The position numbers and the translations under genes were made by a program. A model generated the notes under the pieces. That model saw only the letters and a list, made by a program, of their open reading frames with translations. It did no database searches and was not told where the DNA came from. From DATKMK01 sp035541895 (GTDB taxonomy: Bacteria; Desulfobacterota; Binatia; HRBIN30; JACQVA1), in contig DATKMK010000022.1 in the NCBI GenBank assembly GCA_035541895.1, positions 1 to 64,000 on the forward strand: DNA of 64,000 nucleotides, in the 5' to 3' direction. Below, piece by piece: positions 30,317-38,385 of the stretch (positions within the stretch are counted from its first letter, which is position 1; each line of letters opens with the position of its first letter).

Positions 30317-31918
30317 ATGATCCGGAGGCTCCTGCTCGGCGTGGCGATCCTCGTGCTGCTGGCGGGGCTCGCGGTCGCTGTCGGCGCCCTCTTTCTCGGC
30401 CGTCTGCTCACCGCCAACCGCGAGGCGCTGTTGACGCGGCTCCAAGCAACGATCGGTCGTCCGCTGCATGTCGGCGACCTGTCGGTGAGTTGGTGGGGCG
30501 GACTCGGCGTCCGCCTGACGGCGGTTGAAATCGGCGAAGATCCGGCATTCGATCGCGAGCCGTTCATCCGCGCCGCCGCCGTTACCGCTCGCGTTGCGTG
30601 GCGGCCGCTCCTCCAACGCCGCCTGGAAGTTGGCAGCCTGACGCTGGCGACTCCGGTCCTTCGCATCATTCGAGCCGCCGACGGGCGCTGGAACTACGAG
30701 GGCCTCACTCGCAGAACGCCGACGGCGCCACCGCCTGCGTCGACACAAGCCGCTGGGGGCGCCGCGGCGTTCAGCGCGTTGATCGACGCGATTGCGATTC
30801 ACGACGCGACCGTCGTGATCGACGATCGCAGTCAATCGCCTCCATTCAGGACGACCCTGCACTCGATCGACGTACGGCTCCGTCATGTTGCGTTGGAAAC
30901 CCCGATCGACTTCGCGTTGAGCGCCGCAGCGGACGCCGAGCGGCCGAACATCTCTCTCACCGGCACGCTCGGCCCGCTCAGCCAGCGCGACCGACTTCCG
31001 GTTCAAGTGCGCGGAGCGCTGGGACCGTTTCGCGGGGTGCGCGCGGCGATCGACGCCCTCGAGGTCGAGGCCTTGCTGTCGCGCGACGCCGTCGACGTTG
31101 CGCATCTCCGTGGCGACACGATGGGTGGCCACTTCGATCTCTCCGGGTCGATCGCGCTCTCCGCCGGCGGGCCGGTGTCGCTCGCCGGTCGCTTCGATCA
31201 GATCAGTCTCGCACAGCTACTAACGCTGCGGCCGGGGCAGCCGCCGATCGCAATCGACGGAGCGGCGGCGGCGCAAATCGATCTCACGACGCAAGCCAAC
31301 GCGGACTTCGCGCGCGCGCTCAACGGCACCATCGCCGTGACGACCACTCGGGGTTCACTGCGGCAATTCAACGTGGTGCGCGAACTGCTCGATCGCGTGG
31401 CGCGTCTCCCGGGATTGGCGCAACTGCTGGCCGGCCGGGTGAAGTCCACGTACAGCCGATTGCTGACCGCGCCCGACACGCGCTTCGAGCGCGCCAGCGC
31501 CACGCTGCATTTCATCTATGGGCGCGCCACAACCAATGACCTCGCGCTGGTCGCCGAGGATTTCACGGTGCGGGCGTCGGGTTGGTTCAACGTGGATCGC
31601 GACATCGATGTGAGCGGGTCATTGATGATGTCGAAGCGTTTCAGCGACGACATCGTCGCCGACGTCACGGAGGCCAAGTACGTCGTCGATGACAACGGCC
31701 AACTTGGGGTGCCATTCCGCTTGCGAGGAAGGATCGGTGAGGCCAAGCCGAAGCCGGACGACGACGCGCTTGCTCAGATGGCGGAACGCGCGCTGTCGCG
31801 CGGCGCGGCCACAGACCTGCTCAACAAATTCCTGGGAGGCAGGCGCCGGCCAGATCGCACGCCGTCGCAATCGGGCGACACGTTGCAGCACAAGCTCAAG
31901 GGTCTCTTCGGACACTGA
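30317..31918 (+). CDS. AsmA family envelope protein
   Basis: ATG at 30317 gives 533 residues. One N-terminal membrane helix (about residues 4-28) is followed by the AsmA N-terminal pattern: IGRPLHVGDLSVSWWGGLGVRLTAVEIG near residue 48, then VTARVAWRPLLQRRLEVGSLTL and DGRWNYEGL near 130. The rest is a repetitive beta-taco of the AsmA-C type, with a stretch MGGHFDLSGSIAL near residue 275. AsmA-like proteins bridge the periplasm and help move phospholipids to the outer membrane. This supports a diderm envelope. It is translationally close to tatC (7-base gap). Confidence 0.8.
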   Translation: MIRRLLLGVAILVLLAGLAVAVGALFLGRLLTANREALLTRLQATIGRPLHVGDLSVSWWGGLGVRLTAVEIGEDPAFDREPFIRAAAVTARVAWRPLLQRRLEVGSLTLATPVLRIIRAADGRWNYEGLTRRTPTAPPPASTQAAGGAAAFSALIDAIAIHDATVVIDDRSQSPPFRTTLHSIDVRLRHVALETPIDFALSAAADAERPNISLTGTLGPLSQRDRLPVQVRGALGPFRGVRAAIDALEVEALLSRDAVDVAHLRGDTMGGHFDLSGSIALSAGGPVSLAGRFDQISLAQLLTLRPGQPPIAIDGAAAAQIDLTTQANADFARALNGTIAVTTTRGSLRQFNVVRELLDRVARLPGLAQLLAGRVKSTYSRLLTAPDTRFERASATLHFIYGRATTNDLALVAEDFTVRASGWFNVDRDIDVSGSLMMSKRFSDDIVADVTEAKYVVDDNGQLGVPFRLRGRIGEAKPKPDDDALAQMAERALSRGAATDLLNKFLGGRRRPDRTPSQSGDTLQHKLKGLFGH

Positions 31919-31957
31919 CCGAACACGCCGTTGCGGACTCGATCGCGCCACGCACGC

Positions 31958-32218
31958 TCAGCCGCCGCTGAGGGCTTGTAGAATCTGCATCTCATCGCCG
32001 GGCCGCAGCGGCATCGAGAGATCGCAGGCCGGCTCGCGATTGATGAAGATGCGAATGTGCTGGCGGATGCGGTCTTGCTCGTCGATCATGCGGAAGCGAA
32101 TGCCGGGATAGCGGCGATCGAGATCGTGTAAGACCTCAGCAAGCGTTGTGCCCTCGGCGTCGACGGACGCGCGCTGCTGCGTGTAGGAGCGCAGCGGGGT
32201 AGGGATCAGCACCGTCAT
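31958..32218 (-). CDS. MoaD/ThiS-family ubiquitin-like small sulfur-carrier protein
   Basis: The 86 residues have a beta-grasp pattern (MTVLIPTPLRSY strand, helix TTLAEVLHDLDRRYPG, RQHIRIFINREP strand, PLRPGDEMQIL). They end exactly in Ser-Gly-Gly, the di-glycine tail that is adenylated and thiocarboxylated in MoaD/ThiS proteins. Its ATG follows the stop of the BNR-propeller gene without a gap (TGAATG), so expression is coupled. No moaE, thiG or E1-like gene lies nearby. The same two-gene pairing with a BNR propeller protein is, to my recollection, found in other bacteria, but its role is not known to me. Confidence 0.8.
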   Translation of the reverse strand: MTVLIPTPLRSYTQQRASVDAEGTTLAEVLHDLDRRYPGIRFRMIDEQDRIRQHIRIFINREPACDLSMPLRPGDEMQILQALSGG

Positions 32219-33424
32219 TCACCCGATCTCGGCGGCCCCGACCGCGTAGATGTGCGGTAGATGGTTGATCAGACACTTCCACTTCGCCCCTGCGTTGGTG
32301 CTCCCCCACACCTGACCAGCGGTGGTGCCGAAGTAGAGGCCGAGCGGATCCTGCGCGTCGGCGGTCATTGCCTGGCGCAGCACCGTGAACCACGCCTGAC
32401 GCTGCGGGAGACCGGCGTCGAGCCGTTTCCACGTTTTGCCGCCATTGCGCGTGACATACGCAGCGGCCTTGCCGCCTGGGCTCACCCGCGGCCACACCGT
32501 CGAGCTGTCCATCGGAAAGACCCACGCAGTGTCGGGATCGCGCGGATGCAGCACGATCGGGAACCCGATGTCGCCGACCGCCTTGGGCATATTGTCGCCG
32601 ATACGCTCCCAACGCCCGGCCGGTCGTTCCATGCGATAGATTCCGCAGTGATTCTGCTGATAGAGCCTGTCGGGCGCCAGCGGATGCAACTGCACGCAGT
32701 GCGGGTCGTGGCCGTATTCGGGAAACGGATCGGGTAGAAAGTCGGCGCGACAGCCGACGTTGAGCGGCGTCCAATCGGCGCCCTTGTCGACGCTCTCGAA
32801 GACGCCGCCGCCGTCGCCAGCGCTCGACATCCCAAGATACATATGCGCCGGATCACGCGGATCGATCAAGATCGAGTGCAGTTTCGAACCGTCCGGCGTG
32901 CCGCCGCCCTGTCCTTCGCCGGTCCACTTCGGGTACATCGGATGGTCGTTGAATCCGGCGACTGGGTGCCAAGTGTCGCCGCCGTCTTCGGAGCGAAACA
33001 GGCCCTCCTGCGACGTGCCGGCGTACCAGGCGTTGGGCTCGCTCGCGTGTGCCGGCGTCAGCCAGAAGACGTGGTCGACCGCGCGCCTCGGCTCGCCTTC
33101 GGTCGCCTTTCGAAAGGCGGGCGGCTTCGCCGCTTCCTTCCAGGTCTTGCCGAGATCGTGCGAGCGAAACACCGTCGGTCCGAGATGCCCCGTCTTCGCG
33201 GCGAGCAGCAACGTGCGGTGATCGCGGGGATCGAGCACGACGTGATGTACGATGTGCCCGAGGAAGTGCGGCCCATCGACGCACCAGGTGCGACGCGCCG
33301 GATCGGCGTGAAGAAGCCACGCGCCCTTTTTTGTGCCGATCAACAACGCGACGCGACCAGGGCGTGGTGCGCGAACGCGTCGTGCAGTGCGCGCCCGTGA
33401 GCGAGGCGACGCTCGTCGAGCCAT
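32219..33424 (-). CDS. BNR/sialidase-like beta-propeller protein
   Basis: ATG at 33424 has GGAGG upstream and gives 401 residues with a basic N-terminus and no signal peptide, so it is probably cytoplasmic. Asp-box/BNR motifs recur: FRSHDLGKTWKEA near residue 90, FRSEDGGDTWHPV near 148, FESVDKGADWTPL near 205, VTRNGGKTWKRL near 335 and GSTNAGAKWKCL near 382. This is the WD40/YVTN/BNR-like propeller seen in exo-sialidase-related proteins, but the Arg triad of true sialidases is not evident. Its direct coupling to a MoaD-like gene suggests a shared, unknown process rather than glycan hydrolysis. Confidence 0.75.
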   Translation of the reverse strand: MARRASPRSRARTARRVRAPRPGRVALLIGTKKGAWLLHADPARRTWCVDGPHFLGHIVHHVVLDPRDHRTLLLAAKTGHLGPTVFRSHDLGKTWKEAAKPPAFRKATEGEPRRAVDHVFWLTPAHASEPNAWYAGTSQEGLFRSEDGGDTWHPVAGFNDHPMYPKWTGEGQGGGTPDGSKLHSILIDPRDPAHMYLGMSSAGDGGGVFESVDKGADWTPLNVGCRADFLPDPFPEYGHDPHCVQLHPLAPDRLYQQNHCGIYRMERPAGRWERIGDNMPKAVGDIGFPIVLHPRDPDTAWVFPMDSSTVWPRVSPGGKAAAYVTRNGGKTWKRLDAGLPQRQAWFTVLRQAMTADAQDPLGLYFGTTAGQVWGSTNAGAKWKCLINHLPHIYAVGAAEIG

Positions 33425-33456
33425 CTCAGCCTCCTTCCGCAACCGTGAGCATTGTA

Positions 33457-33888
33457 TCACCCGAGTCGGTTGCGGTGGTACGCGAGATACAGCGCGGTGC
33501 CGATCGAACCGGTGAAGGCAACCGCCAGGTACGTCAAGATGAAGCCGAGCGGGGGAATCTCCGGACCAGTTTGCCGATACCAGAACAACACCAAGTTCAG
33601 CGGGACATAGAAGGCGTAGACGATCGACAGCGGTGCCACCCACGGCTTCAGCTTCCACACGCCGTACGAATAGGCCGCCAGCACGGCTCCCATCAGCGGG
33701 CCGAGGGCAAGGTTCGACGCCACGCTTTCGAAGCGCACGCCGAAGATGACGATGCCGAGATGGCTGGGATCGCGCAGATATTGCAGCGACTTGGTGCAGT
33801 TGGAGACCGCCAGCACCGCGAACAACACCGCCATGGTTGTGAGAAACGGACCGCGGCTTCTATCGTGAGCCATCGATACCCCCTCCAC
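33457..33888 (-). CDS. Small four-helix membrane protein of unknown function
   Basis: The protein has 143 residues (or 138 from the ATG at 33873). Four hydrophobic segments lie near residues 15-32, 60-78, 84-104 and 115-134, with a conserved-looking RDPSHLGI loop and WYRQTGPEIPP between spans 3 and 4. No family is recognised. It lies 32 bases upstream of the BNR gene on the same strand and may share its transcript. Confidence 0.55.
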   Translation of the reverse strand: MEGVSMAHDRSRGPFLTTMAVLFAVLAVSNCTKSLQYLRDPSHLGIVIFGVRFESVASNLALGPLMGAVLAAYSYGVWKLKPWVAPLSIVYAFYVPLNLVLFWYRQTGPEIPPLGFILTYLAVAFTGSIGTALYLAYHRNRLG

Positions 33889-33962
33889 CGAAGCGAATCG
33901 GGGGTCGATTTAGAGCACGGCGAACGTCCGGTGTCCAAACGCTTGCTGTGCGTGCCACCGTC

Positions 33963-34430
33963 TCATTTGGTTGCCCAGCGATTGGCGGTGAGATGCCAGC
34001 TCGGCGTGTCGGCTCGCGACAGTCGTTCTTCGAATAGCCGTTGGTAGCCGGTCGAACGGATTTTCCACTGCCCGCCGACCTTGACGTACTCGTCGCGATA
34101 AAACGCGGCGCCGCGGATGGTGAGCTTCATTTCGGTCTCGATCACGGTGTCTTCGAGTGCCCACGAGCCGGTGGCGGTGGTGGCGCTGGTCAGATCGATT
34201 TCCGGCTGATGGACGCGATGGCTGGTGATCTTGGTGCGGCCGTCGAGCGCGTTGCGCAGAAACTGCATGATCTCGTCGCGCCCGGCGAAGGAGTACTGGC
34301 CGTCGCCGTAGGCGGCCGTCGCGTCCTCGGTGAAACAGTCCGCTAGCTCGTCCCAGAGTTTGAGGTCGAGACACCGCAGGTACTTGTACTTGAGCCGCTT
34401 GATCGCTTCGATCTCCTGCACGTCGAACAT
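33963..34430 (-). CDS. SnoaL-like/NTF2-fold protein
   Basis: The 155 residues match the NTF2-like SnoaL group: IEAIKRLKYKYLRCLDLKLWDELADCFTEDATA at the N-terminus, then YSFAGRDEIMQFL, a TATGSWALEDTVIE strand and AAFYRDEYVKVGGQWKIRSTGYQRLF. It resembles bile-acid 7-alpha-dehydratase (BaiE)/limonene-epoxide-hydrolase-like proteins that act on hydrophobic small molecules. It diverges from an SDR gene 99 bases away, a common pairing in steroid or lipid catabolism clusters. Substrate unknown. Confidence 0.7.
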   Translation of the reverse strand: MFDVQEIEAIKRLKYKYLRCLDLKLWDELADCFTEDATAAYGDGQYSFAGRDEIMQFLRNALDGRTKITSHRVHQPEIDLTSATTATGSWALEDTVIETEMKLTIRGAAFYRDEYVKVGGQWKIRSTGYQRLFEERLSRADTPSWHLTANRWATK

Positions 34431-34529
34431 AATGATCTCCTATTGCAGTCTGCCTGCCATAGCCGGGAGAGATTGCCAATCGGGGAGCGCGTTGCGGTCG
34501 ATCGACGCTCGCGATACTGTCCGCGGCCT

Positions 34530-35279
34530 ATGACTCGTTTTGCTGGAAAGACCGCCATTGTGACCGGTGCCGGTTCGGGACTCGGCCGCGCCACTGCCAT
34601 CCGTCTGGCGCACGAAGGGGCGGCGGTCGCATGCCTCGATGTCGCGCTTGACGCCGCCAAACAGACCATCGCCACGATCGCCGAGAACACGGGGAGTGCG
34701 CGTGCCTACCAAGTCGATGTCGCAGACCCGGCATCGGTGCGGAGCGCAGTCGAAGCCGCGGCACAGGAGCTTGGTCGGCCGAGCGTGTTGGTGAATTGCG
34801 CCGGCATCGGCAAATTCGCCAACTCGCACGAGATGCCGTTCGACGAGTGGTCGCGCATCATCGCCGTGAACCTCACCGGAAGCTTTCTGATGGCACAAGC
34901 GGTGCTGCCGCATCTGCTCAAGGACGGCGGCAACATCGTCAACATCGCCTCCAACGCCGGGCTGATGGGCCAGCCGTACAGCGCCGCGTACTGCGCGTCG
35001 AAGGGCGGGGTGATTCAGCTCACTCGGGCGCTTGCCGACGAGTACATCAACCGCGGCGTGCGGGTGAATGCGGTTGCGCCCGGCGGCATCGCGACGCCGT
35101 TGCAGCAGGCGTTTCGATTGCCGCACGATGCCGATCCCAAGGCCATTCGCAAACTGATGTCGCCGCTCGGCAACGCCCAGCCCGACGAGGTCGCCGCGTT
35201 GATTGCCTTCGTCGCCTCGCACGAAGCGCGGTACATGACCGGCTCGGTTGTCTCGATCGACGGTGGGCTGACGATTTAA
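34530..35279 (+). CDS. Short-chain dehydrogenase/reductase
   Basis: ATG at 34530 gives 249 residues, the classical SDR length. The cofactor motif is TGAGSGLGRATA (residues 11-22), then DVADPASV near 60, NCAG near 88 in place of NNAG, the catalytic Ser in NIASNAG near 138, and the YxxxK pair in YCASKGG near 151. The C-terminus has VNAVAPGGIATPL and MTGSVVSIDGG. It is an NAD(P)-dependent alcohol/ketone oxidoreductase of the FabG-like cluster. Its partner is probably the divergent SnoaL-like gene. A long hairpin lies just downstream. Confidence 0.85.
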   Translation: MTRFAGKTAIVTGAGSGLGRATAIRLAHEGAAVACLDVALDAAKQTIATIAENTGSARAYQVDVADPASVRSAVEAAAQELGRPSVLVNCAGIGKFANSHEMPFDEWSRIIAVNLTGSFLMAQAVLPHLLKDGGNIVNIASNAGLMGQPYSAAYCASKGGVIQLTRALADEYINRGVRVNAVAPGGIATPLQQAFRLPHDADPKAIRKLMSPLGNAQPDEVAALIAFVASHEARYMTGSVVSIDGGLTI

Positions 35280-35302
35280 GAGCTGACTGCTACGAATCGA
35301 AA

Positions 35303-35351
35303 GGGCGAGGTTGCGTCTCGGACCACCTAGGTCGTCAGCGCAACCTCGCCC
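35303..35351. terminator. Long perfect inverted repeat between convergent genes
   Basis: GGGCGAGGTTGCG (35303-35315) and CGCAACCTCGCCC (35339-35351) form a perfect 13-base stem. A short internal GACC/GGTC pair sits inside the loop. It lies between the stops of the SDR (+) and pilin (-) genes and would fold on either transcript, so a bidirectional terminator is likely although no U-tract follows. Confidence 0.6.
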
Positions 35352-35392
35352 GCAATGTGGGTACGGAGGCGTTGAAGCAGCGGCTCAAGCTC

Positions 35393-35770
35393 TTATGAAC
35401 ACGACATGTTCGGGTTCGCGCCGCTGTCGTAAAAGCATCCGGTGGTGTACGCCGCATTCGGATGGGTGGTCTTGATCTTATAGCTGTCTGTCCCAGTGCC
35501 CGCCGCGAGCGTACAAGTGACGCCGCCTGAGACCGTCATGCCGGTCAAAGACGAGCAGTTGCCGCTGGTCAGGTAGTGCTGAGCATCGATGTAGTAGGCC
35601 TCCTCTGCGGTGGCTCCGTTGCGGGCATCTGACATGATACGCGCGTTGAACCCCTTCTTGCGGTAGGCGCTGAACTGCGGCAGTGCGATTGCCGCCAGAA
35701 TGCCGATGATCGCGACGACCACCAACAGCTCGACCAACGTGAAGCCCTTCGATGTCTTCAATGCACTCAT
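35393..35770 (-). CDS. pilA: Type IV pilin (PilA-like)
   Basis: The 125 residues begin with a short leader ending in Lys-Gly, then FTLVELLVVVAIIGILAAIALPQF, the class III prepilin helix with Glu at mature position 5. The mature protein is 116 residues. The head has two Cys in the middle (SGNCSSL, GVTCTL) and two at the end (TGCFYDSG and the penultimate MSCS), so one or two disulfide loops are likely. It is cleaved by PilD-type peptidase and built into a pilus. No assembly genes lie nearby, so it is a solitary pilin locus. A GGGGAGG site and a sigma-54 promoter precede it. Confidence 0.93.
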   Translation of the reverse strand: MSALKTSKGFTLVELLVVVAIIGILAAIALPQFSAYRKKGFNARIMSDARNGATAEEAYYIDAQHYLTSGNCSSLTGMTVSGGVTCTLAAGTGTDSYKIKTTHPNAAYTTGCFYDSGANPNMSCS

Positions 35771-35829
35771 GTGACTTGGTCCTCCCCCTCGATGGATTGA
35801 TGTGCCTCAAGAATGCTGCCCCGACGCCG

Positions 35830-35845
35830 TGCAAGCTACGTACCA
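35830..35845 (-). promoter_or_regulatory. Sigma-54 promoter of the pilin gene
   Basis: Read on the minus strand the site is TGGTACGTAGCTTGCA. It matches the sigma-54 consensus TGGCACG-N4-TTGCW at all but one base, with the invariant GG and GC exactly 10 bases apart. It lies about 60 bases before the pilA start. This is the usual control of pilA, by RpoN with a PilR-type activator. The 268 bases further upstream (35846-36113) contain no recognised gene. Confidence 0.7.
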
Positions 35846-36113
35846 CTTGATCAGACGGGGGCACTCGAAGAGCAGCCACGGGAGAAGCCAGCCCCAACGC
35901 AGGCTACCTTGGCTAGAGTGACGAAAAGCGCCCGCGATTTTTTTGTCGTGATGACAGCCTGCGGCCCAAATGACCGGCAAGCTGGCTGCCCGACGCGGCC
36001 CGCGCGCCGGTCCCCGCCTTGCGAGGTTGACGGACAACAGAGCGAGCGTTGGTAGGACCCTCTCGAGCTCAGTTGGCTTGCGCCCGACGAAATGACGGCC
36101 TTCTCCCGGTCCC

Positions 36114-36802
36114 TCACCGCATCAAGTCGACGACCCGCTCGATCACGGTTGGGCGCTCGTCGATGGTAGCCAGTTCCCAGCGGGCGGCTTCAGCTAATCG
36201 AGCGCCGATGGCGACCCGGTCCGCGGCGACATGTGCGAGGGCCGCGCCAATGTCATCGGGGGTCACCGGGTCGCGTAAGCTCTCGACCAGCGGGACCGCA
36301 AGGCCGAATTCCTGGCAGCGGGCAGCCAGCGGCGGCTGGTCAGCGAACAGCGGGTACGAGATCATCGGCGTTTGATGGAAGATGGCTTCGTGGGTGGAGT
36401 TCAACCCATGGTGAGTGAGAAACACCGATGCGGTCTGCAGCACCTGCCATTGGTCGACGTACGACTCGACGCGCACATTGGGCCGAACGATCCGCTTGGC
36501 TTGATCACCGAGGTCGGCGCCGCCGAGACTAATCAACGCGGCGGCGTCGTTCGTTGCCGCGACATAGTCTGCCAGCGCCGGCACGGCAGAGGAGTCGTGG
36601 TCGCGTCGGCACGCTCAGGCGGTCGCCCGGCGTAGAGATCGACGAAGCGACCTCCGAGCAGTGCGACCTCGGCGCGAAAGGCCGCCTCGGTGAACACGTG
36701 CGTCACCACACCTCGGCCTGCCAGGCCGGCAATCAGCGGCCGCAACCGCTGGAAGTGGCCGCGCCCGCGCATGCAAAAGACGGCCGCCGATTTCGTGCGC
36801 AT
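36114..36802 (-). pseudogene. UGT/MGT-family glycosyltransferase, broken by internal deletion and frameshift
   Basis: Frame 1 (from ATG 36802) gives the N-terminal GT-B start: AVFCMRGRGHFQRLRPLIAG with the Gly-His-rich loop, up to ERADATTTPLPC. Near 36570-36580 the coding sense switches to another frame, read to 36114. That frame carries the C-terminal UGT domain: LADYVAATND, VESYVDQWQVL, FLTHHGLNSTHEAI (signature His and Glu) and PLFADQPPLAARCQEFGLAVPL. Together they make only about 220 codons, against roughly 400 for the family. About 150 residues, including most of the acceptor domain, have been lost at the frame switch. It is almost certainly non-functional. Confidence 0.75.
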
Positions 36803-36891
36803 TCGGGTTTCTCCCTGAGGGCAACGACCGTGGCGTGTGCAGAGACCGCCGAACGTAGCGGACGGCGGCGCATGATGCTACACCAGCGCCC

Positions 36892-37215
36892 ATGGACGTC
36901 TTCAAGAACGTGCGCGATGCAATGAAGTTCGCGGCGGCGAAGATGCAGAAGACCAATTTATTCGAGACCGATCGCATGTTTTGCGACGTCTATGGCTTCG
37001 AGCCCGGGCAGGAGCAGAGCGCGCACGTGCACGCCGGGAGCGACAAAGTCTACTACGTCATCGACGGCGTCGGGCAATTCCGCGTCGGCCACGAAGCGCA
37101 TGACGTCGGCGCCGGGCACGCGGTGTTCGCGCCCGCCGGATCGAGTCACGCCGTGCGCAACCCCGGACCCGGCCGGCTCGCGCTGCTGGTCTTCATGGCG
37201 CCGAAGCCATCGTGA
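36892..37215 (+). CDS. Small cupin-domain protein
   Basis: The 107 residues form one cupin barrel. Motif 1 is AHVHAGSDKVYYVIDGVGQFRVG (near residues 43-65, with two metal-binding His and Asp where Glu is usual), and motif 2 is AGHAVFAPAGSSHAVRNPG (near 75-95, third His). Such proteins bind a divalent metal and act as isomerases, dioxygenases or sensors; no substrate can be assigned. The GTGA overlap with the next gene shows translational coupling. Confidence 0.75.
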   Translation: MDVFKNVRDAMKFAAAKMQKTNLFETDRMFCDVYGFEPGQEQSAHVHAGSDKVYYVIDGVGQFRVGHEAHDVGAGHAVFAPAGSSHAVRNPGPGRLALLVFMAPKPS

Positions 37216-37634
37216 GCGAGCGCGACGAAACCGAGGTCGCGGCTGCCCACCGGCGCTTCTACGCCGCCTTCGAAAGTCTCGACATCAACCGCATGGAGGG
37301 GCTGTGGCGTCGTGAACGTTACGCGTGCTGCGTGCATCCGGGTTGGCCGCCGCTATTCGGCTGGGGCGCGATCATGCAGAGCTGGCAGCGGATCTTCGCC
37401 AACACCGCGGAGATGCGTTTCACCCTCACCGATCTGCAAATCAGAACCGCCGGCGATCTGGCCTGGGTGAGCGTAACGGAACACATCGAGACCCGCCACG
37501 CGACCGGCCGATCGATCGGCGTCGTGCAAGCCACGAATATCTTCGAGCGACACGATGGCGAATGGTTGATGGTCCATCATCATGGGTCCCCGATCGCGCA
37601 TCCCGACGGCGACTCGCCCACCCCGTTGCAATAG
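37212..37634 (+). CDS. NTF2-like/SnoaL-type protein (YybH/SgcJ-like)
   Basis: GTG at 37212 overlaps the cupin stop by four bases; 140 residues. The N-terminal helices read AAAHRRFYAAFESLDINRMEGLW, followed by GWGAIMQSWQRIF, LAWVSVTEHIE and a C-terminal strand pair NIFERHDGEWLMVHHHGSPI, as in the DUF4440/SnoaL_3 group. Several His at the end (VHHHGSP) could bind metal. A catalytic role is unproven. It is the second gene of a two-gene operon with the cupin. Confidence 0.75.
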   Translation: MSERDETEVAAAHRRFYAAFESLDINRMEGLWRRERYACCVHPGWPPLFGWGAIMQSWQRIFANTAEMRFTLTDLQIRTAGDLAWVSVTEHIETRHATGRSIGVVQATNIFERHDGEWLMVHHHGSPIAHPDGDSPTPLQ

Positions 37635-37813
37635 GCCGCACGCGCTGGGAGAGCGCATTCCGGCTGTTCGGTGGCGTGCGATCTCCGAGCGCGCACGCGA
37701 GTTCGTCTCGCGCGATGCGCCGGGCGCGCCGTTGCGGGCGGGCGGGGCGGATGCTAAGTGTCCGGGCCGTTACAAACGACTCGTCCGCAATCCCGAACGG
37801 AGGCAACGGTTCC

Positions 37814-38377
37814 ATGGTGATTCCCGCAACCCAACTGCGTGTTGGGATGGTCATCAACTACAATAGCGATCTCTATCGCATCATGAAGGTGGTCCACATC
37901 ACCCCCGGCAATTGGCGCGGCATGGTGCAGACGAAGATGCGTAACATTCGCACCGGCACGCAGACGGAAAACCGATTCCGCTCGGAAGACAAGGTCGACC
38001 GCGTGACCTTCGAGCAGCACGAAATGGAATTTCTCTATCACGACGGCGATCAGTACCATTTCATGAACTCGGAGAACTACGAGCAGATCGCGATTAGCGC
38101 GGACGATCTCGGCGACGCCGTTAACTACCTCACGCCCAACCTGAAGCTACAGGTGGACTTTTACGAAGAGAAGCCGGTCGGCGTCGCGCTGCCGAAAACC
38201 GTCGATCTGAAGATCACCGACACCGCACCGGGGTTGAAGACCGCGACGGTGACCAACGTGCTCAAACCGGCCACGACCGAAACCGGCTTGGTGGTTCCCG
38301 TTCCCAACTTTCTCGACGTCGACGACGTGATCCGGGTCGACACCGACACGGGTGAGTATTTGTCGCGCGCGAAGTAG
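37814..38377 (+). CDS. efp: Elongation factor P
   Basis: ATG at 37814 gives 187 residues, the normal EF-P length; an in-frame extension upstream overlaps the NTF2 gene and is rejected. Domain I begins IPATQLRVGMVINYNSDLYRI, with KMRNIRTGTQTENRFRSEDKV and the signature region near residue 150 (APGLKTATVTNVLKPATTETG) in domain III. EF-P relieves ribosome stalling at polyproline. The loop that enters the peptidyl-transferase centre reads PGNWRGM: Asn33 replaces the Lys or Arg that other bacteria modify, with Arg two residues later. Confidence 0.95.
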   Translation: MVIPATQLRVGMVINYNSDLYRIMKVVHITPGNWRGMVQTKMRNIRTGTQTENRFRSEDKVDRVTFEQHEMEFLYHDGDQYHFMNSENYEQIAISADDLGDAVNYLTPNLKLQVDFYEEKPVGVALPKTVDLKITDTAPGLKTATVTNVLKPATTETGLVVPVPNFLDVDDVIRVDTDTGEYLSRAK

Positions 38378-38385
38378 CGCCGTTC

